Shown piece by piece: positions 9,501 to 16,014 of a stretch of 64,000 nt of DNA. This stretch comes from Desulfovibrio piger (GTDB lineage Bacteria > Desulfobacterota > Desulfovibrionia > Desulfovibrionales > Desulfovibrionaceae): positions 2,628,501 to 2,692,500 of the forward strand of contig NZ_LT630450.1 in NCBI RefSeq assembly GCF_900116045.1. The letters run 5' to 3'. The position numbers and the translations under genes are program-made. Positions within the stretch are counted from its first letter, which is position 1; the number at the start of each line of letters is the position of its first letter. A model generated the notes under the pieces. The model was not told the origin of the DNA, ran no database searches, and saw only the letters and a list, made by a program, of their open reading frames with translations.

Positions 9501-10207
9501 TGCACAGCGTCCTCTTCTCTATGGCCTGCTGCTGATCCAGTCGTATCTGCAAGGCCAGATTCCCTTCCTCTTCCAGGCGCTTCAGTTCGTCGGGACTGTT
9601 CAGTGCCCAGCGGTCGAGAATCAAGTAGGCTGAATTGGTGAACCCTCTGACCTTGAGGTCGTGAATGGTTTCTGGCTTGAGAACGGTTCTGGCGATGTCC
9701 AGCGGGTTTGTCTGTCTGTCCAGCATGGGAAACCTCCTGAGTTGAGGAATGTTGTTGTCTGAAGGCCGCGACTTCCTGCACGGTCAGGTAGTCTTCGTTT
9801 CCTTTCCGGAACAGCTCTTCCGGCGTGTCCCTGTCGCCGTCGATGAAGCGCACGATGTCCAGGGAAGGACTGTACATGCGTCCCCCGTCCGACGTTTCAT
9901 AAACAGAGAAACCGCGTCCGTTCACGCCGAGCCTTTTCGGGGGGATGCTGTCATCGGGCGGAAGCAGCGGCTTCCGTTTGCCGGGATGTTCCGGTTCTTT
10001 CGGAAGTTCTTCGTGTGAGGCGGGGCTGACCGGAGGCGTAGCGGACGGGGGCTGTTCGTGCGTCGGCTCCCGGAGTATCCGTGTTCCGGCTTCTTCCCTT
10101 ATGTCATCCTGAATGTTTTCTTCCCTGATCTGTTCGATATGGCTGACCATGATGTCGAACAGCGACAACTGACGGGAATCACTGGTCTGCTTGCGCCGTC
10201 TGGCCAT
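3545..10207 (-). CDS. DarB-like giant N6-adenine methyltransferase/SNF2-type helicase
   Basis: This 2,220-residue protein begins with a hydrophilic, proline-rich head (~1-160). A Rossmann methyltransferase domain (~270-620) follows, with LEPSAGIGNF and the amino-methylase motif NPPFGNQ. The helicase (~1,030-1,700) has VVGAGKT (Walker A), VDESHEF (motif II), TGTPISN (motif III) and QRNGRIIRQG (motif VI). The tail contains large coiled or polyvalent segments. Phage P1 DarB and related ICE/plasmid proteins share the methylase-helicase order and protect incoming DNA from type I restriction; that role is inferred here. Residues ~161-267 are low-complexity, Arg/Gly/His-rich sequence exactly where another gene (9,406-9,726) reads in the +1 frame. 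It lies 63 bases downstream of an AbrB-type regulator on the same strand. Confidence 0.85.
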   Translation of the reverse strand: MARRRKQTSDSRQLSLFDIMVSHIEQIREENIQDDIREEAGTRILREPTHEQPPSATPPVSPASHEELPKEPEHPGKRKPLLPPDDSIPPKRLGVNGRGFSVYETSDGGRMYSPSLDIVRFIDGDRDTPEELFRKGNEDYLTVQEVAAFRQQHSSTQEVSHAGQTDKPAGHRQNRSQARNHSRPQGQRVHQFSLLDSRPLGTEQSRRTEAPGRGRESGLADTTGSAAGHREEDAVQRIRPAGEPAGDVGLGDFGKLRGGDEPENYRISPEDQLGVGGAKKKYADNLAAIRLLKQLQANGAKLATPEEKSTLVHFVGWGGLPQVFDPKNDKWAAEYRELQGVLSPDEYAAARRSTQDAHYTSETVIRGIYQGLSRLGVETGKELHILEPSAGIGNFIGLCPESFQARFLAVELEPTTAAIAAYLYPKARHINNGFQNIPLNTPSFDLAVGNPPFGNQSLYDPEFPELKKFSIHNYFLAKSMRLLREGGIAAFVVSRYFMDAVDSSAREHIAGYADFLGAVRLPETAFRQNALTDVTTDIVFFQKHNGENKRSLEWLHTSSMEVDDLKHGGRRTAVVNSYFASRPEQIIGRMAYSGGMFEDSLNCVSDASQTDLGEEIARRLDALPAVQFSPLPSAEVREAESGLNHDFLASDYFQSLKMGALCVEPQSRKIVFKTSGEFGDGGYEPVTVKNETARLRLASMIQLRDTLRELLNEEKGEGSESRMANLRQRLNTQYDAFVKKYGHLNSQTNRSLMREDPEHALLESLEADYDKGISPDVARKTGRQARPASARKAAVFRQRVLKPATLAQQAESPKDALVIALRESGKVDFARMEQLLGRSTDVIQRDLQEQGLIFLNPATELWEIRDKYLTGNVRAKLRQARDAASSDPRFLPNVEALTEALPPDIEAVDIGVKFGSAWLPPSVISDFIEHLHGGKGSQQVDYLPTLGRWSVRVYLYDAALNTNVWGIPEYPAEKIIEALLMNKPIKVEKETGQRDEQGRPITVLDQELTAAAMQKADEIKQAFTDWIWTDDDRRASLSRLYNDRFNTNVPPRYDGSHLELVGASSEVKLRPHQKDAVWRAIQEGTALFDHVVGAGKTMACIATIMESKRMGFVSKPMVVVPNHLLHQWRDEFYKLYPNAHILVADKTDFTKQNRERLFSRIATGDWDAVIVAHSSFRKIDMPHDIQREILKEQIDAVLEAIEAVKEAEGGRATVKQLEKQRENMEARYELLLAGTGKKDTSVDFADLGVDALFVDESHEFKNLAYQTTMNVSGLGNITGSAKALDLFIKCRYLQRKNEGRGVYFLTGTPISNTIAEVYTLQRYMQYGELQAKGIDHFDSWASTFGQVTSGWELDATGVNYKLKSRFAKFQNIPELLAMYRTFADVVTKNDLDEQAKQAGLRPLTPPVTDGKPYNDVAERSGEQAAYMEKIIHRMENLPPDPRQDNPLKITNDARKAGLDYRLIEPHADDFAGSKVNAAVERIYHIWSDTAADRGTQLVFCDLSTPKGGRTPTSAPANRNDLELETLLDVDGTLLPEQKDEESHGTTQAEKDDSGEDTSVASDMDAVIALSSKFSVYDDIRSKLVARGVPPEEIAFIHEANTDIRKAKLFSDMNAGHVRILLGSTSKMGAGMNVQKRLVAAHHLDAPWRPSDLEQRNGRIIRQGNLFYERDPEHFSVGIYNYATKQTYDARMWQTIEYKAAAIEQFRKGDLLQRVIDDVQSEAANAAEMKAAASGNPLILMQVQLAADLRKLEALYSQHQRGQHRLRDRLKWLNGTDERLAKAESAYAANIRHRDSHTHIIKEKDKEKIRIELFAGDKMLTDRDGEKIKDILLGCVKEITRNAGARVLFGSYRGFAMHLERYAQSFGGKEGFRIVVTGTDGQEFKPDNLVYLFDNKLSLSGLFQRMDNFLAKGFDEAMEKFRETCRHEKAELETTREALGREFPQKEELTLARENHSAIIRELQRMQDDASYVSHWTPKTSDAGADTTPAEETRQETPDAPFSMADAAPKDHRVCTLTFGEQGDQTEYAVTHSPVGYLLNRSHVRETTRWPIHCLYDDNLWHSLVKGPPGVRFKQFESREDALNFARQDAALLGFADAMTHPEKDLSAASATEGDFYRQAMEKAGFRPSGMDFYGKQEHELKVETGDGGIFELRIFQTEEGKVGLRVQYEKDHIINGARTVHASFDTLKETLDYASIYKNMAETQNITAPPVQETFSMRMR
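9406..9726 (-). CDS. Embedded 106-residue protein in another frame of the methylase-helicase gene
   Basis: Starting ATG at 9,726 has a textbook AGGAGG site six bases upstream. The product (starting MLDRQTNPLDIARTVLKPET) has normal amino-acid composition with hydrophobic helices (FTNSAYLILDRWALNSPDE), whereas the long frame over the same bases is Arg/His/Gln-rich and looks non-native. Its stop overlaps the point where the conserved methylase sequence (NYRISPEDQLGVGG) begins. The function is unknown. Two readings are possible: true dual coding, or an ancestral three-gene arrangement whose outer genes have become one open frame. Confidence 0.65.
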   Translation of the reverse strand: MLDRQTNPLDIARTVLKPETIHDLKVRGFTNSAYLILDRWALNSPDELKRLEEEGNLALQIRLDQQQAIEKRTLCSESARQASLRGMSDWEILESCGVEMNLKITG

Positions 10208-10270
10208 ACTGTCCTTTCCTTGCCGCTGGGCGGAGGAAAGGCGGCGCGTCGAAATGAAGACAGCCTGTTC

Positions 10271-10444
10271 CTACTCGCCGGGCTTTTTTTCCTGGGCGAT
10301 TGTCAGCTTTGCGGCGTTTTCAACGACAATGCGCCCGTTTTCTTCATAAAAAACAACCTTATCCCCTTCCTTCACGTCGAGCTTTCTGCGAATGGCGAGG
10401 GGCAGCGTGATCTGACCGCGCGAAGTGACCTTGGCAAGTTCCAT
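10271..10444 (-). CDS. AbrB/SpoVT-type (MazE-like) DNA-binding regulator
   Basis: A 57-residue protein beginning MELAKVTSRGQITLP, the swapped-hairpin AbrB/MazE signature (V.S.GQITLP...R), followed by KEGDKVVFYEENGRIVVEN. The ATG at 10,444 is preceded by AGGGAG. It lies immediately upstream of the giant methylase-helicase gene on the same strand and downstream of two TAAGAT palindromes, so it most likely autoregulates and controls that gene. No toxin gene follows it, which argues against a plain toxin-antitoxin pair, although it could cross-talk with the MazE-like protein at 11,384. Confidence 0.82.
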   Translation of the reverse strand: MELAKVTSRGQITLPLAIRRKLDVKEGDKVVFYEENGRIVVENAAKLTIAQEKKPGE

Positions 10445-10458
10445 GAGTTCTCCCTGAA

Positions 10459-10492
10459 ATCTTATTTACAAGATAAATCTTACTTATAAGAT
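10459..10492 (-). promoter_or_regulatory. Tandem palindromic operator upstream of the AbrB-type gene
   Basis: Two palindromes sit just upstream of the gene: ATCTT-N6-AAGAT (10,459-10,474) and ATCTTA-N4-TAAGAT (10,477-10,492), with centres 18 bp apart. Their AT-rich sequence and position fit an autoregulatory operator for an AbrB-fold dimer or tetramer. No experimental support can be given from sequence. Confidence 0.6.
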
Positions 10493-10539
10493 TAGTGAGA
10501 AGGGAAGCGTTCGTCAAGACGGGTCAGGGAAAGAGGGCG

Positions 10540-11295
10540 TCATAAAACGGACTCATTCAAAAGGCCGCGCGTAATCATCTGGACGATGCGTTCTTTGGCA
10601 TCGGCGTCGTCGGCGCGGGCCTTATGGGCGAGTTCGAGAGCCAGCGGCACTTGTGAGGCCGTGAAATCACAGGCGGGAAAACGAATGCCGTCCAGAATCC
10701 AGGTGGGAGTTGAGGTGATTCTGGATTGCGAGGCGATAATATCCGCGCCTACGACAGGAGCGACCTGTTGCAGAGAGTCGGCAAAGTCTTCCGGCACAAT
10801 GGCCGCATCCTGAAGCGCCGTTTGCAGCGCAGCCTCATAGGGTTTCGGAACGCCGAGAGGTGTCCGGGGCACCACGGCATTCCAGAAGCTGTGCGCGGCG
10901 TTCGGAGAAAAGCGCAGGAGTGCTTCAAAGCTCAGGGCTTTTTTCAACGACTCTCCGTAGTTGTCCGAAGGGCTGTGACGCACGACAATGCACATGCCGG
11001 GATTTTCCCGCTGTGCCCGGAGCGGTTCCTCAATGCCGCAGTAAGGACATTCCAGGTTGACCCAGTATTCCATGATGTCGCCCTGAAATTCTTTTGTCGG
11101 CCTGCCGTCCAGACAGGTTCTGCCGGAAAGGGCAGCATCGGGCGCGTAAGGCAGCGCCAGGTCTTTTGAAAGTTCCGCCTTTACGCCAGCTTCCACGGCT
11201 ATCCGGTCGGACACGGGCGTTCCGGCATGGGCAGAAGGAACCGATCCCGACAAAAGACAGATGAAAAGAGTAATAAGTTGTACGAGTCGCGTCAT
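10540..11295 (-). CDS. Exported DsbA/thioredoxin-like thiol oxidoreductase of the conjugation system
   Basis: The 251-residue product starts at ATG 11,295 with a signal peptide (MTRLVQLITLFICLLSGSVP...AHAG). It carries a CxxC active site in ECPYCGIEEPLR (residues ~80-90) and the later cis-Pro region TSTPTWILDG, the hallmarks of a DsbA/DsbC-type thioredoxin fold. IncI plasmids encode a periplasmic disulfide enzyme (TrbB) between trbA and trbC; this gene similarly follows dotM-dotL (the TrbA/TrbC counterparts), so it probably folds disulfide-bearing T4SS components. It is separated from dotL by the oppositely transcribed MazEF module. Confidence 0.75.
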   Translation of the reverse strand: MTRLVQLITLFICLLSGSVPSAHAGTPVSDRIAVEAGVKAELSKDLALPYAPDAALSGRTCLDGRPTKEFQGDIMEYWVNLECPYCGIEEPLRAQRENPGMCIVVRHSPSDNYGESLKKALSFEALLRFSPNAAHSFWNAVVPRTPLGVPKPYEAALQTALQDAAIVPEDFADSLQQVAPVVGADIIASQSRITSTPTWILDGIRFPACDFTASQVPLALELAHKARADDADAKERIVQMITRGLLNESVL

Positions 11296-11349
11296 AACTG
11301 TTCTCCGGTGCGGTATTGTCGAAGGGGACTTGCCATATTGGCGGTTACG

Positions 11350-11369
11350 AGTTATATAAAAATATAACT
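11350..11369 (+). promoter_or_regulatory. Palindromic operator of the mazEF-like module
   Basis: AGTTATAT (11,350-11,357) and ATATAACT (11,362-11,369) form an 8-bp perfect inverted repeat around AAAA, just upstream of the antitoxin's ribosome-binding site. MazE-type antitoxins usually repress their own promoter through such palindromes. Confidence 0.6.
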
Positions 11370-11383
11370 TATGGAGGATGACG

Positions 11384-11641
11384 ATGTACACAGCTAATTT
11401 GAGAAAAGTCGGCGGTTCAGTGATGCTGGCCGTTCCTCCCGCCATTTTGGAAATGCTGCAAATGGAATCGGGGTCATCGGTAAGCATGGCCGTGGAATCC
11501 GGGCGTCTGATTATTGAGCCGAACGTCAGGAAGAAGTACAGCCTGCAGGAGCTGCTAGCCCAATGTGACCCTTCCGCGCCGCTTTCCTCTGAAGATGGTG
11601 TGTGGACAGGGTCGGGAGCCACGGGCAGGGAGCTGATCTGA
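11384..11641 (+). CDS. mazE: MazE/PemI-like antitoxin
   Basis: The 85-residue protein has the AbrB/MazE fold signature LRKVGGSVMLAVPPAILEML and GRLIIEP, then an acidic flexible tail (QCDPSAPLSSEDGVW) that would wrap the toxin. GGAGG at 11,373-11,377 directly abuts an ATG at 11,378 but is six bases from ATG 11,384, so 11,384 is chosen. Its stop codon overlaps the toxin's start (TGATG). The module runs opposite to the surrounding transfer operon. Confidence 0.85.
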   Translation: MYTANLRKVGGSVMLAVPPAILEMLQMESGSSVSMAVESGRLIIEPNVRKKYSLQELLAQCDPSAPLSSEDGVWTGSGATGRELI

Positions 11642-11973
11642 TGCGGCGTGGTGATATTTATCTGGTGACGCTTGACCCTACAGAAGGGCATGAGCAGCAG
11701 GGAACGCGACCGGTGTTGGTGATTTCTCCCGACGAGTTCAACAGAGTGACGCAGGTTCCCGTAGTGTTGCCGATTACCAGCGGGGGGAATTTTGCCCGTA
11801 CCGCAGGATTCGCCGTGTCGCTCAGCGGATGCGGCACACGCACCACGGGAGTGATCCGTTGTGACCAGCCCAGGGCGCTGGACTTGCGGGCGAGATCCGG
11901 CAGACGGCTGGAACAAGTACCGCCCGTCATTATGGATGAAGTTCTTGCAAGGTTGGCGACCATTTTCAGCTAG
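11641..11973 (+). CDS. mazF: MazF/PemK-like mRNA interferase toxin
   Basis: The 110-residue protein has the PemK/MazF pattern: RRGDIYLVTLDPTEGHEQQGTRPVLVISPDEFN at the N-terminus, the central VVLPITSGG and TTGVIRCDQPRALDL. The family cleaves mRNA at short motifs and is neutralised by the upstream antitoxin. The start ATG at 11,641 overlaps the antitoxin stop, so the two are translationally coupled. It ends 17 bases from the converging dotL gene. The likely role is stabilising the element after integration or transfer. Confidence 0.88.
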   Translation: MRRGDIYLVTLDPTEGHEQQGTRPVLVISPDEFNRVTQVPVVLPITSGGNFARTAGFAVSLSGCGTRTTGVIRCDQPRALDLRARSGRRLEQVPPVIMDEVLARLATIFS

Positions 11974-11989
11974 CCGGGCTTTTTCTCTT

Positions 11990-13765
11990 TTATGCCGCAT
12001 GGTCATAGTGTTTCTCCTGGGAGAGCTGCACAAGCTGGGGAACGCGCAGCTGCGCTTTTTTCAGGGGAGGGTTGGCAAAGAACATGGTGCCCCGGACGAT
12101 TTGCCCGCTGAAGATGAAATGGGCTTCGCCTTCGATCTGTTCCTGCAAGTCGCGCAGGACGACGCGGTCTTCCTGTTCCACGGTGGTGTTCATGGCGTCG
12201 CGGTAACCTGCGCTTATTTTTTCGTTGACGTTGAAGCCGGTGGTGCGGAGGACGGTGCCTTGTCCGGCCTGTCCCCGTATGAGTTCCCAGGTTTTTTCCG
12301 CGTCCTGCATTTTCATGAAGATTTTTATGGAGGTGTTGGCCACCATCTGCTGCGCGCCTTTTTTGTCTGCTTCCAGAATACCGGCGTAATCCTGGGAGGC
12401 GACGATGGCGGCTATGCCGAGACCGCGCCCCTGGGTCAGCACGACCTCAAAGCCGGGGGTGACGATGGCCGCATATTCATCCACGATGCACAGATACGGG
12501 CCGATGCCCACAGTGTCCGTGGGCAGGGCTTCCAGCACGTCGGCGGCGTCGCCTTCAATATGTGCGCCGAGGCCAACGGCACAGGCGTTGCGTATGGCGG
12601 AGAGGCTGATTTTTCCGAGGCTGGCCAGTTCTGCGGGGGCTTTTTCCAGCGAAGGCAGAAGAACGACCAGCACGCGGCGCTGCATGATGGCGTCTGCAAA
12701 ATCGACTTCTCCGTCTTCAGCCCCGTAGATGTGGGAATAGGTGTCCGTCAGGCTGGAAAGGGCCTTTCCGAAGTAGCTCTGGGCATAGCCGAACTGCTCC
12801 GCAAAGGACTGGGGCTGGTCTTTCATTTCCCGTCCGGCAATCCAGCCGCAGGTGCCGAGAGCCGCATGGATGGAGGCGCGGGACTCTTCATCAAGCTCCG
12901 CCCGCAGCGCGAGGGCGACACATTTTTCAAGCGCCAGCGATTCACGGATGACGCTGGTGGAGAGCTTGAGCAGCCCTTTGTCGCGCAGGTCCACCAGGGC
13001 GTACATGACGCCGGAAATCAACGCCTGCGCCTTGTCGGCAAAGATGCTGTTCGCCCCGTCGGACGCGGGCATGAGGGAAACAAGAAGCTGCGTCAGGGCT
13101 TCCGCACTGCCGAAGGTGAAGGGATTGTTGGTGTTGGAAAGACGGCGCGGAGTTTTTCCTTTGACTTTGCCGGAAGTGCCGTAGTTCAGCACGCGGAAGT
13201 CGTCGTCCCGTCCCAGAAAGCGGGCCATCTGCCATATCTGTACGGCGAGTTTCGGACTTGCTTTCGGGTCGATGTAGAACAGCCCGCTTCCCGTAGCCAG
13301 AGCATTGTATGAAAGGGAAACGAGGGTTTCCGTCTTGCCGGAACCGGTGGTGCCGAAAAGCAGGCAGTGGGTAAGAATGTCCTTGGCCTTCAGCCAGAGT
13401 TCTTTCTGGTCCTGTACCCTGTTTCCCAGGAAGAAGATGCCCTCCGGTCTGGCGTAGCCGCGTCTGCCGGGCAGAGGATCGCCTTTATCCGTGCCGGAGA
13501 GACCGAGCGGCATTCGGAAAGGCAGCCTTTCGTCTTCGACATAGACGCAGCGGGCGGCAAACAGAGCAAGCCCGGCGATAAAGAACGGCATGGAGAGCGA
13601 GGGAAAAAGAAAAAGACACACCCCCGCCGCAAAGATGCCGCCGGTTTGCACATGGCCGAGCCTGAGCGTGTCTCCCAGGCGTTGCAGCGGGGAGCGCACA
13701 TCCCGGAAGAGCCGTTTCCGTTCCTGCGTTTCGTGGTCTTCAAGACCTCTGATTTTTCGTTCCAT
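11990..13765 (-). CDS. dotL: DotL/TrbC-type type IV coupling protein
   Basis: The 592-residue ATPase has two N-terminal membrane-spanning stretches (~45-85), Walker A FGTTGSGKTET (~150) and a Walker B/DEY motif (CIVDEYAAI). This is the VirD4/DotL (IcmO; IncI TrbC) family that brings the relaxase-DNA complex to the secretion channel. GAGG precedes ATG 13,765 by five bases and the upstream gene's stop lies eight bases away, so this start is preferred to the longer frame from 13,813. It forms a dotM-dotL pair, as in IncI plasmids and Legionella. Confidence 0.88.
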   Translation of the reverse strand: MERKIRGLEDHETQERKRLFRDVRSPLQRLGDTLRLGHVQTGGIFAAGVCLFLFPSLSMPFFIAGLALFAARCVYVEDERLPFRMPLGLSGTDKGDPLPGRRGYARPEGIFFLGNRVQDQKELWLKAKDILTHCLLFGTTGSGKTETLVSLSYNALATGSGLFYIDPKASPKLAVQIWQMARFLGRDDDFRVLNYGTSGKVKGKTPRRLSNTNNPFTFGSAEALTQLLVSLMPASDGANSIFADKAQALISGVMYALVDLRDKGLLKLSTSVIRESLALEKCVALALRAELDEESRASIHAALGTCGWIAGREMKDQPQSFAEQFGYAQSYFGKALSSLTDTYSHIYGAEDGEVDFADAIMQRRVLVVLLPSLEKAPAELASLGKISLSAIRNACAVGLGAHIEGDAADVLEALPTDTVGIGPYLCIVDEYAAIVTPGFEVVLTQGRGLGIAAIVASQDYAGILEADKKGAQQMVANTSIKIFMKMQDAEKTWELIRGQAGQGTVLRTTGFNVNEKISAGYRDAMNTTVEQEDRVVLRDLQEQIEGEAHFIFSGQIVRGTMFFANPPLKKAQLRVPQLVQLSQEKHYDHAA

Positions 13766-13772
13766 ACGCACC

Positions 13773-15092
13773 TCAATAGTGTTCTTCCGCCAGGGAAGGG
13801 TCGTCGTTGGCATCGTATTCCGGGTCGTTTTCTGCCGCAGCGTACACCATATCCGACACAGGTTCCGCCTGCTCCACGGCAGGCGTAAAGGACTGCTCGA
13901 ACATGGGCGGAATGAAAATGTCCGTCAGCCAGCCCTGGGCGGACAAGGAATCCTTGAGACTCGTGACGGCGAGAGCAACGTGAGGCTCGGTCAGGGCCTG
14001 CCCCGCCTGTTCTTCTGCCTTGTAGTGCGCCCAGGGAGCCAGGCTTTCCACCCACGCGGTTCTTCCCCCGCATTGGTTGAGCGCGTACCAGAGCGGCCTG
14101 TCCAACGGGCGAAGCCACAGGAACTGGGAACTGGCCAGAACGCCTTTTTTCCTTGCCCGGCACAGCAGCGCCATGAACCACGGAAGCTCGAATGCCGCGT
14201 GGATACGGAGGGATTTTTCGGAAAGAACGGACTGATGCCTTTCCCAGATGCGGTTCAGATTCAGATGGAAGTTTTTTTGTTCCAGAACGGGGCATGTCGC
14301 CCTGTCGCGTTTTTCCCGATAGGAGGATGAGACGGCATCCAGTACGGCAACGCAGCCTTTTTTGTCGCCGTCCGCATAGGCCAGGAATGCGGCGGCCAGC
14401 GCACGACGGCAGGCAGTCATGGCCGTATAGTTCTCGAATGGTTTGCCGAGCTGGGCCTGAAAGGCGGCGAGAGCTTTGTCTTCATCCAGCCTGGCATTGC
14501 CCCATGCGGGAAGCTCCGTATCCGCCAGCCCGTTATGCAGAGCCTGTTCCGGAGTGAAGGCTTCACCGTTTTCATTGAGCAGAAGTTCCTGTTCCAGCGC
14601 GAATTGAACGGGAGTTCGGGCAATGCGCCATAAGCCGGAATCGTAGGATTTGGGCGAAAGCAGGTACTTGCCGCGACCAACGACCGGTCTGAGACAGGGG
14701 AAGGATTCCGCGTTGTTTTTCAGCAGGCTTTTCATGCTGAAATGCCGGACGAGCCTTCCCACCCGACCTATGAAAATGGCGGTGCAGCCGCACAAAAGCA
14801 GAAGCAGCGCGAGCGGCCATCGCATCCATGACCCGGCATAGCGCAGCAATCCCCGCACCTGTTCCCAGGTCAGCGCGGCGGGTTCCACCTCGGTGAGACG
14901 CTCAAGGATGGTCCGTACTTCTTCTGAAAAAGGCGCAAAGACTCTGAGCTGGATACTTGCCAGCCAGACCAGAGGCGCGTTGACGCTTCCCTTATGCGCT
15001 GCGTACAGAGCCGGGATGACAACAAAAATCAGCACCAGAAGCGCAAACCACAGAAAAAGCATGTCGTCCCTGTCGTCGCGGAGCTGACTCAC
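13773..15092 (-). CDS. dotM: DotM/IcmP (TrbA)-family T4SS membrane protein
   Basis: The 439-residue protein has N-terminal transmembrane helices (LFLWFALLVLIFVVIPALYAA, and ALLLLLCGCTAIFIG near residue 100) and a large cytoplasmic domain. The region RIWERHQSVLSEKSLRIHAAFELPWFMALLCRARKKGVLASSQFLWLRPLDRPLW is characteristic of DotM/TrbA. In the Dot/Icm system this protein partners DotL in the coupling complex that receives substrates. It overlaps the transglycosylase gene by four bases and is followed directly by dotL. Confidence 0.85.
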   Translation of the reverse strand: MSQLRDDRDDMLFLWFALLVLIFVVIPALYAAHKGSVNAPLVWLASIQLRVFAPFSEEVRTILERLTEVEPAALTWEQVRGLLRYAGSWMRWPLALLLLLCGCTAIFIGRVGRLVRHFSMKSLLKNNAESFPCLRPVVGRGKYLLSPKSYDSGLWRIARTPVQFALEQELLLNENGEAFTPEQALHNGLADTELPAWGNARLDEDKALAAFQAQLGKPFENYTAMTACRRALAAAFLAYADGDKKGCVAVLDAVSSSYREKRDRATCPVLEQKNFHLNLNRIWERHQSVLSEKSLRIHAAFELPWFMALLCRARKKGVLASSQFLWLRPLDRPLWYALNQCGGRTAWVESLAPWAHYKAEEQAGQALTEPHVALAVTSLKDSLSAQGWLTDIFIPPMFEQSFTPAVEQAEPVSDMVYAAAENDPEYDANDDPSLAEEHY

Positions 15093-15601
15093 TGCTGCGC
15101 CTCCTGAAGGGAAGAGAGGCTGAAGATACCCCGGCGACGCAGTTCTTCCAGGTTCGTTCTGACCTTTCTGATATAGGCATCCCTGCGATGGGGCGTTCTG
15201 GAATGATACGTGCCTATGGCCAGCCAGAGATCGCCGGTCCGTTCATACTCCTTGCGAAGCAGCCATGCCGCGGCATAGGCGTTGACGCAGCCGTCCCGAA
15301 GCAGGGTTTCCGGGGCTATGCCCATGGCGGCCAGTTCATTGACGTGAACGGTATTGATTTGAAAACAGCCCAGGTCCCAGGTGCCGTTGGTGTTGCTCAG
15401 AGCTTCGCCCATGCTTCCCCCCTCCGTGGCGAGCAGACCGAAAAGCGCGGCCGGAGGCATCCCGCTTGCACGGGCGGCATCCAGAACACAGCCCGTGGTC
15501 AGAGGGCGTGTCATCGGAACGACGACTTTGGCTCGTTCGGCGGAGAAGGCCATGCCGGGAGACAGACAAAGGATGCTCAGAAACAGGCAGAGCGCTCTCA
15601 T
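15089..15601 (-). CDS. Secreted lytic transglycosylase (VirB1-like)
   Basis: A signal peptide (MRALCLFLSILCLSPGMAFSA) leads into a small SLT-type domain. LFGLLATEGGSMG holds the presumed catalytic glutamate, NGTWDLGCFQINTVH the QIN motif, and the C-terminus has the WLAIGTYHSRTP block of the family. It would open gaps in peptidoglycan for the transfer apparatus. The gene overlaps its neighbours on both sides by four bases in a tightly packed operon. Confidence 0.87.
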   Translation of the reverse strand: MRALCLFLSILCLSPGMAFSAERAKVVVPMTRPLTTGCVLDAARASGMPPAALFGLLATEGGSMGEALSNTNGTWDLGCFQINTVHVNELAAMGIAPETLLRDGCVNAYAAAWLLRKEYERTGDLWLAIGTYHSRTPHRRDAYIRKVRTNLEELRRRGIFSLSSLQEAQQ

Positions 15602-16014
15602 TTCAATTTCTCCTTGAGCTTCACCACATAGTCTCCGCCCGTGCCGTACACCTTGAACGGATTGTTGCCGCCGATGCCGTTTATGGAGTTGAGGACCTGA
15701 TTGTGAGCATCGTTGATTTTCTGCTGAATGAGGGAGTCAACCTGATGGCACATTCCCGCGACGATCTGGTCCATGCCCGGCAACGTCACGCCAAGGCTGA
15801 AAGCGTCTCCGAGGGCATTGATGGAGCCGAGACAGCCGGACAGCGCATCCCGTTCGGATTCAGGGTCGGGAATCATGGTGTTGTGCGTGTCGGATACCCG
15901 TCCGTTGCGCTGCTGCATGGCCGAGCCGACGGCATCCCGCATATCCTGACAGGAAGCCGCAAAACAGGGAAAAGCCTGTGCCAGACAAAGGATAAGGAGA
16001 AGCGCAGTCCTCAT
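15598..16014 (-). CDS. Small exported protein of unknown function in the transfer operon
   Basis: The 138-residue protein starts with a clear signal peptide (MRTALLLILCLAQAFPCFAASC) and has four further cysteine or amphipathic segments, with no recognised domain. Cysteines at CQDM, GCLGS and GMCHQV suggest disulfides formed in the periplasm, which fits the DsbA-like enzyme encoded by the same operon. It overlaps topB and the transglycosylase gene. I cannot assign it to a known Dot/Icm or IncI Tra protein. Confidence 0.7.
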   Translation of the reverse strand: MRTALLLILCLAQAFPCFAASCQDMRDAVGSAMQQRNGRVSDTHNTMIPDPESERDALSGCLGSINALGDAFSLGVTLPGMDQIVAGMCHQVDSLIQQKINDAHNQVLNSINGIGGNNPFKVYGTGGDYVVKLKEKLK

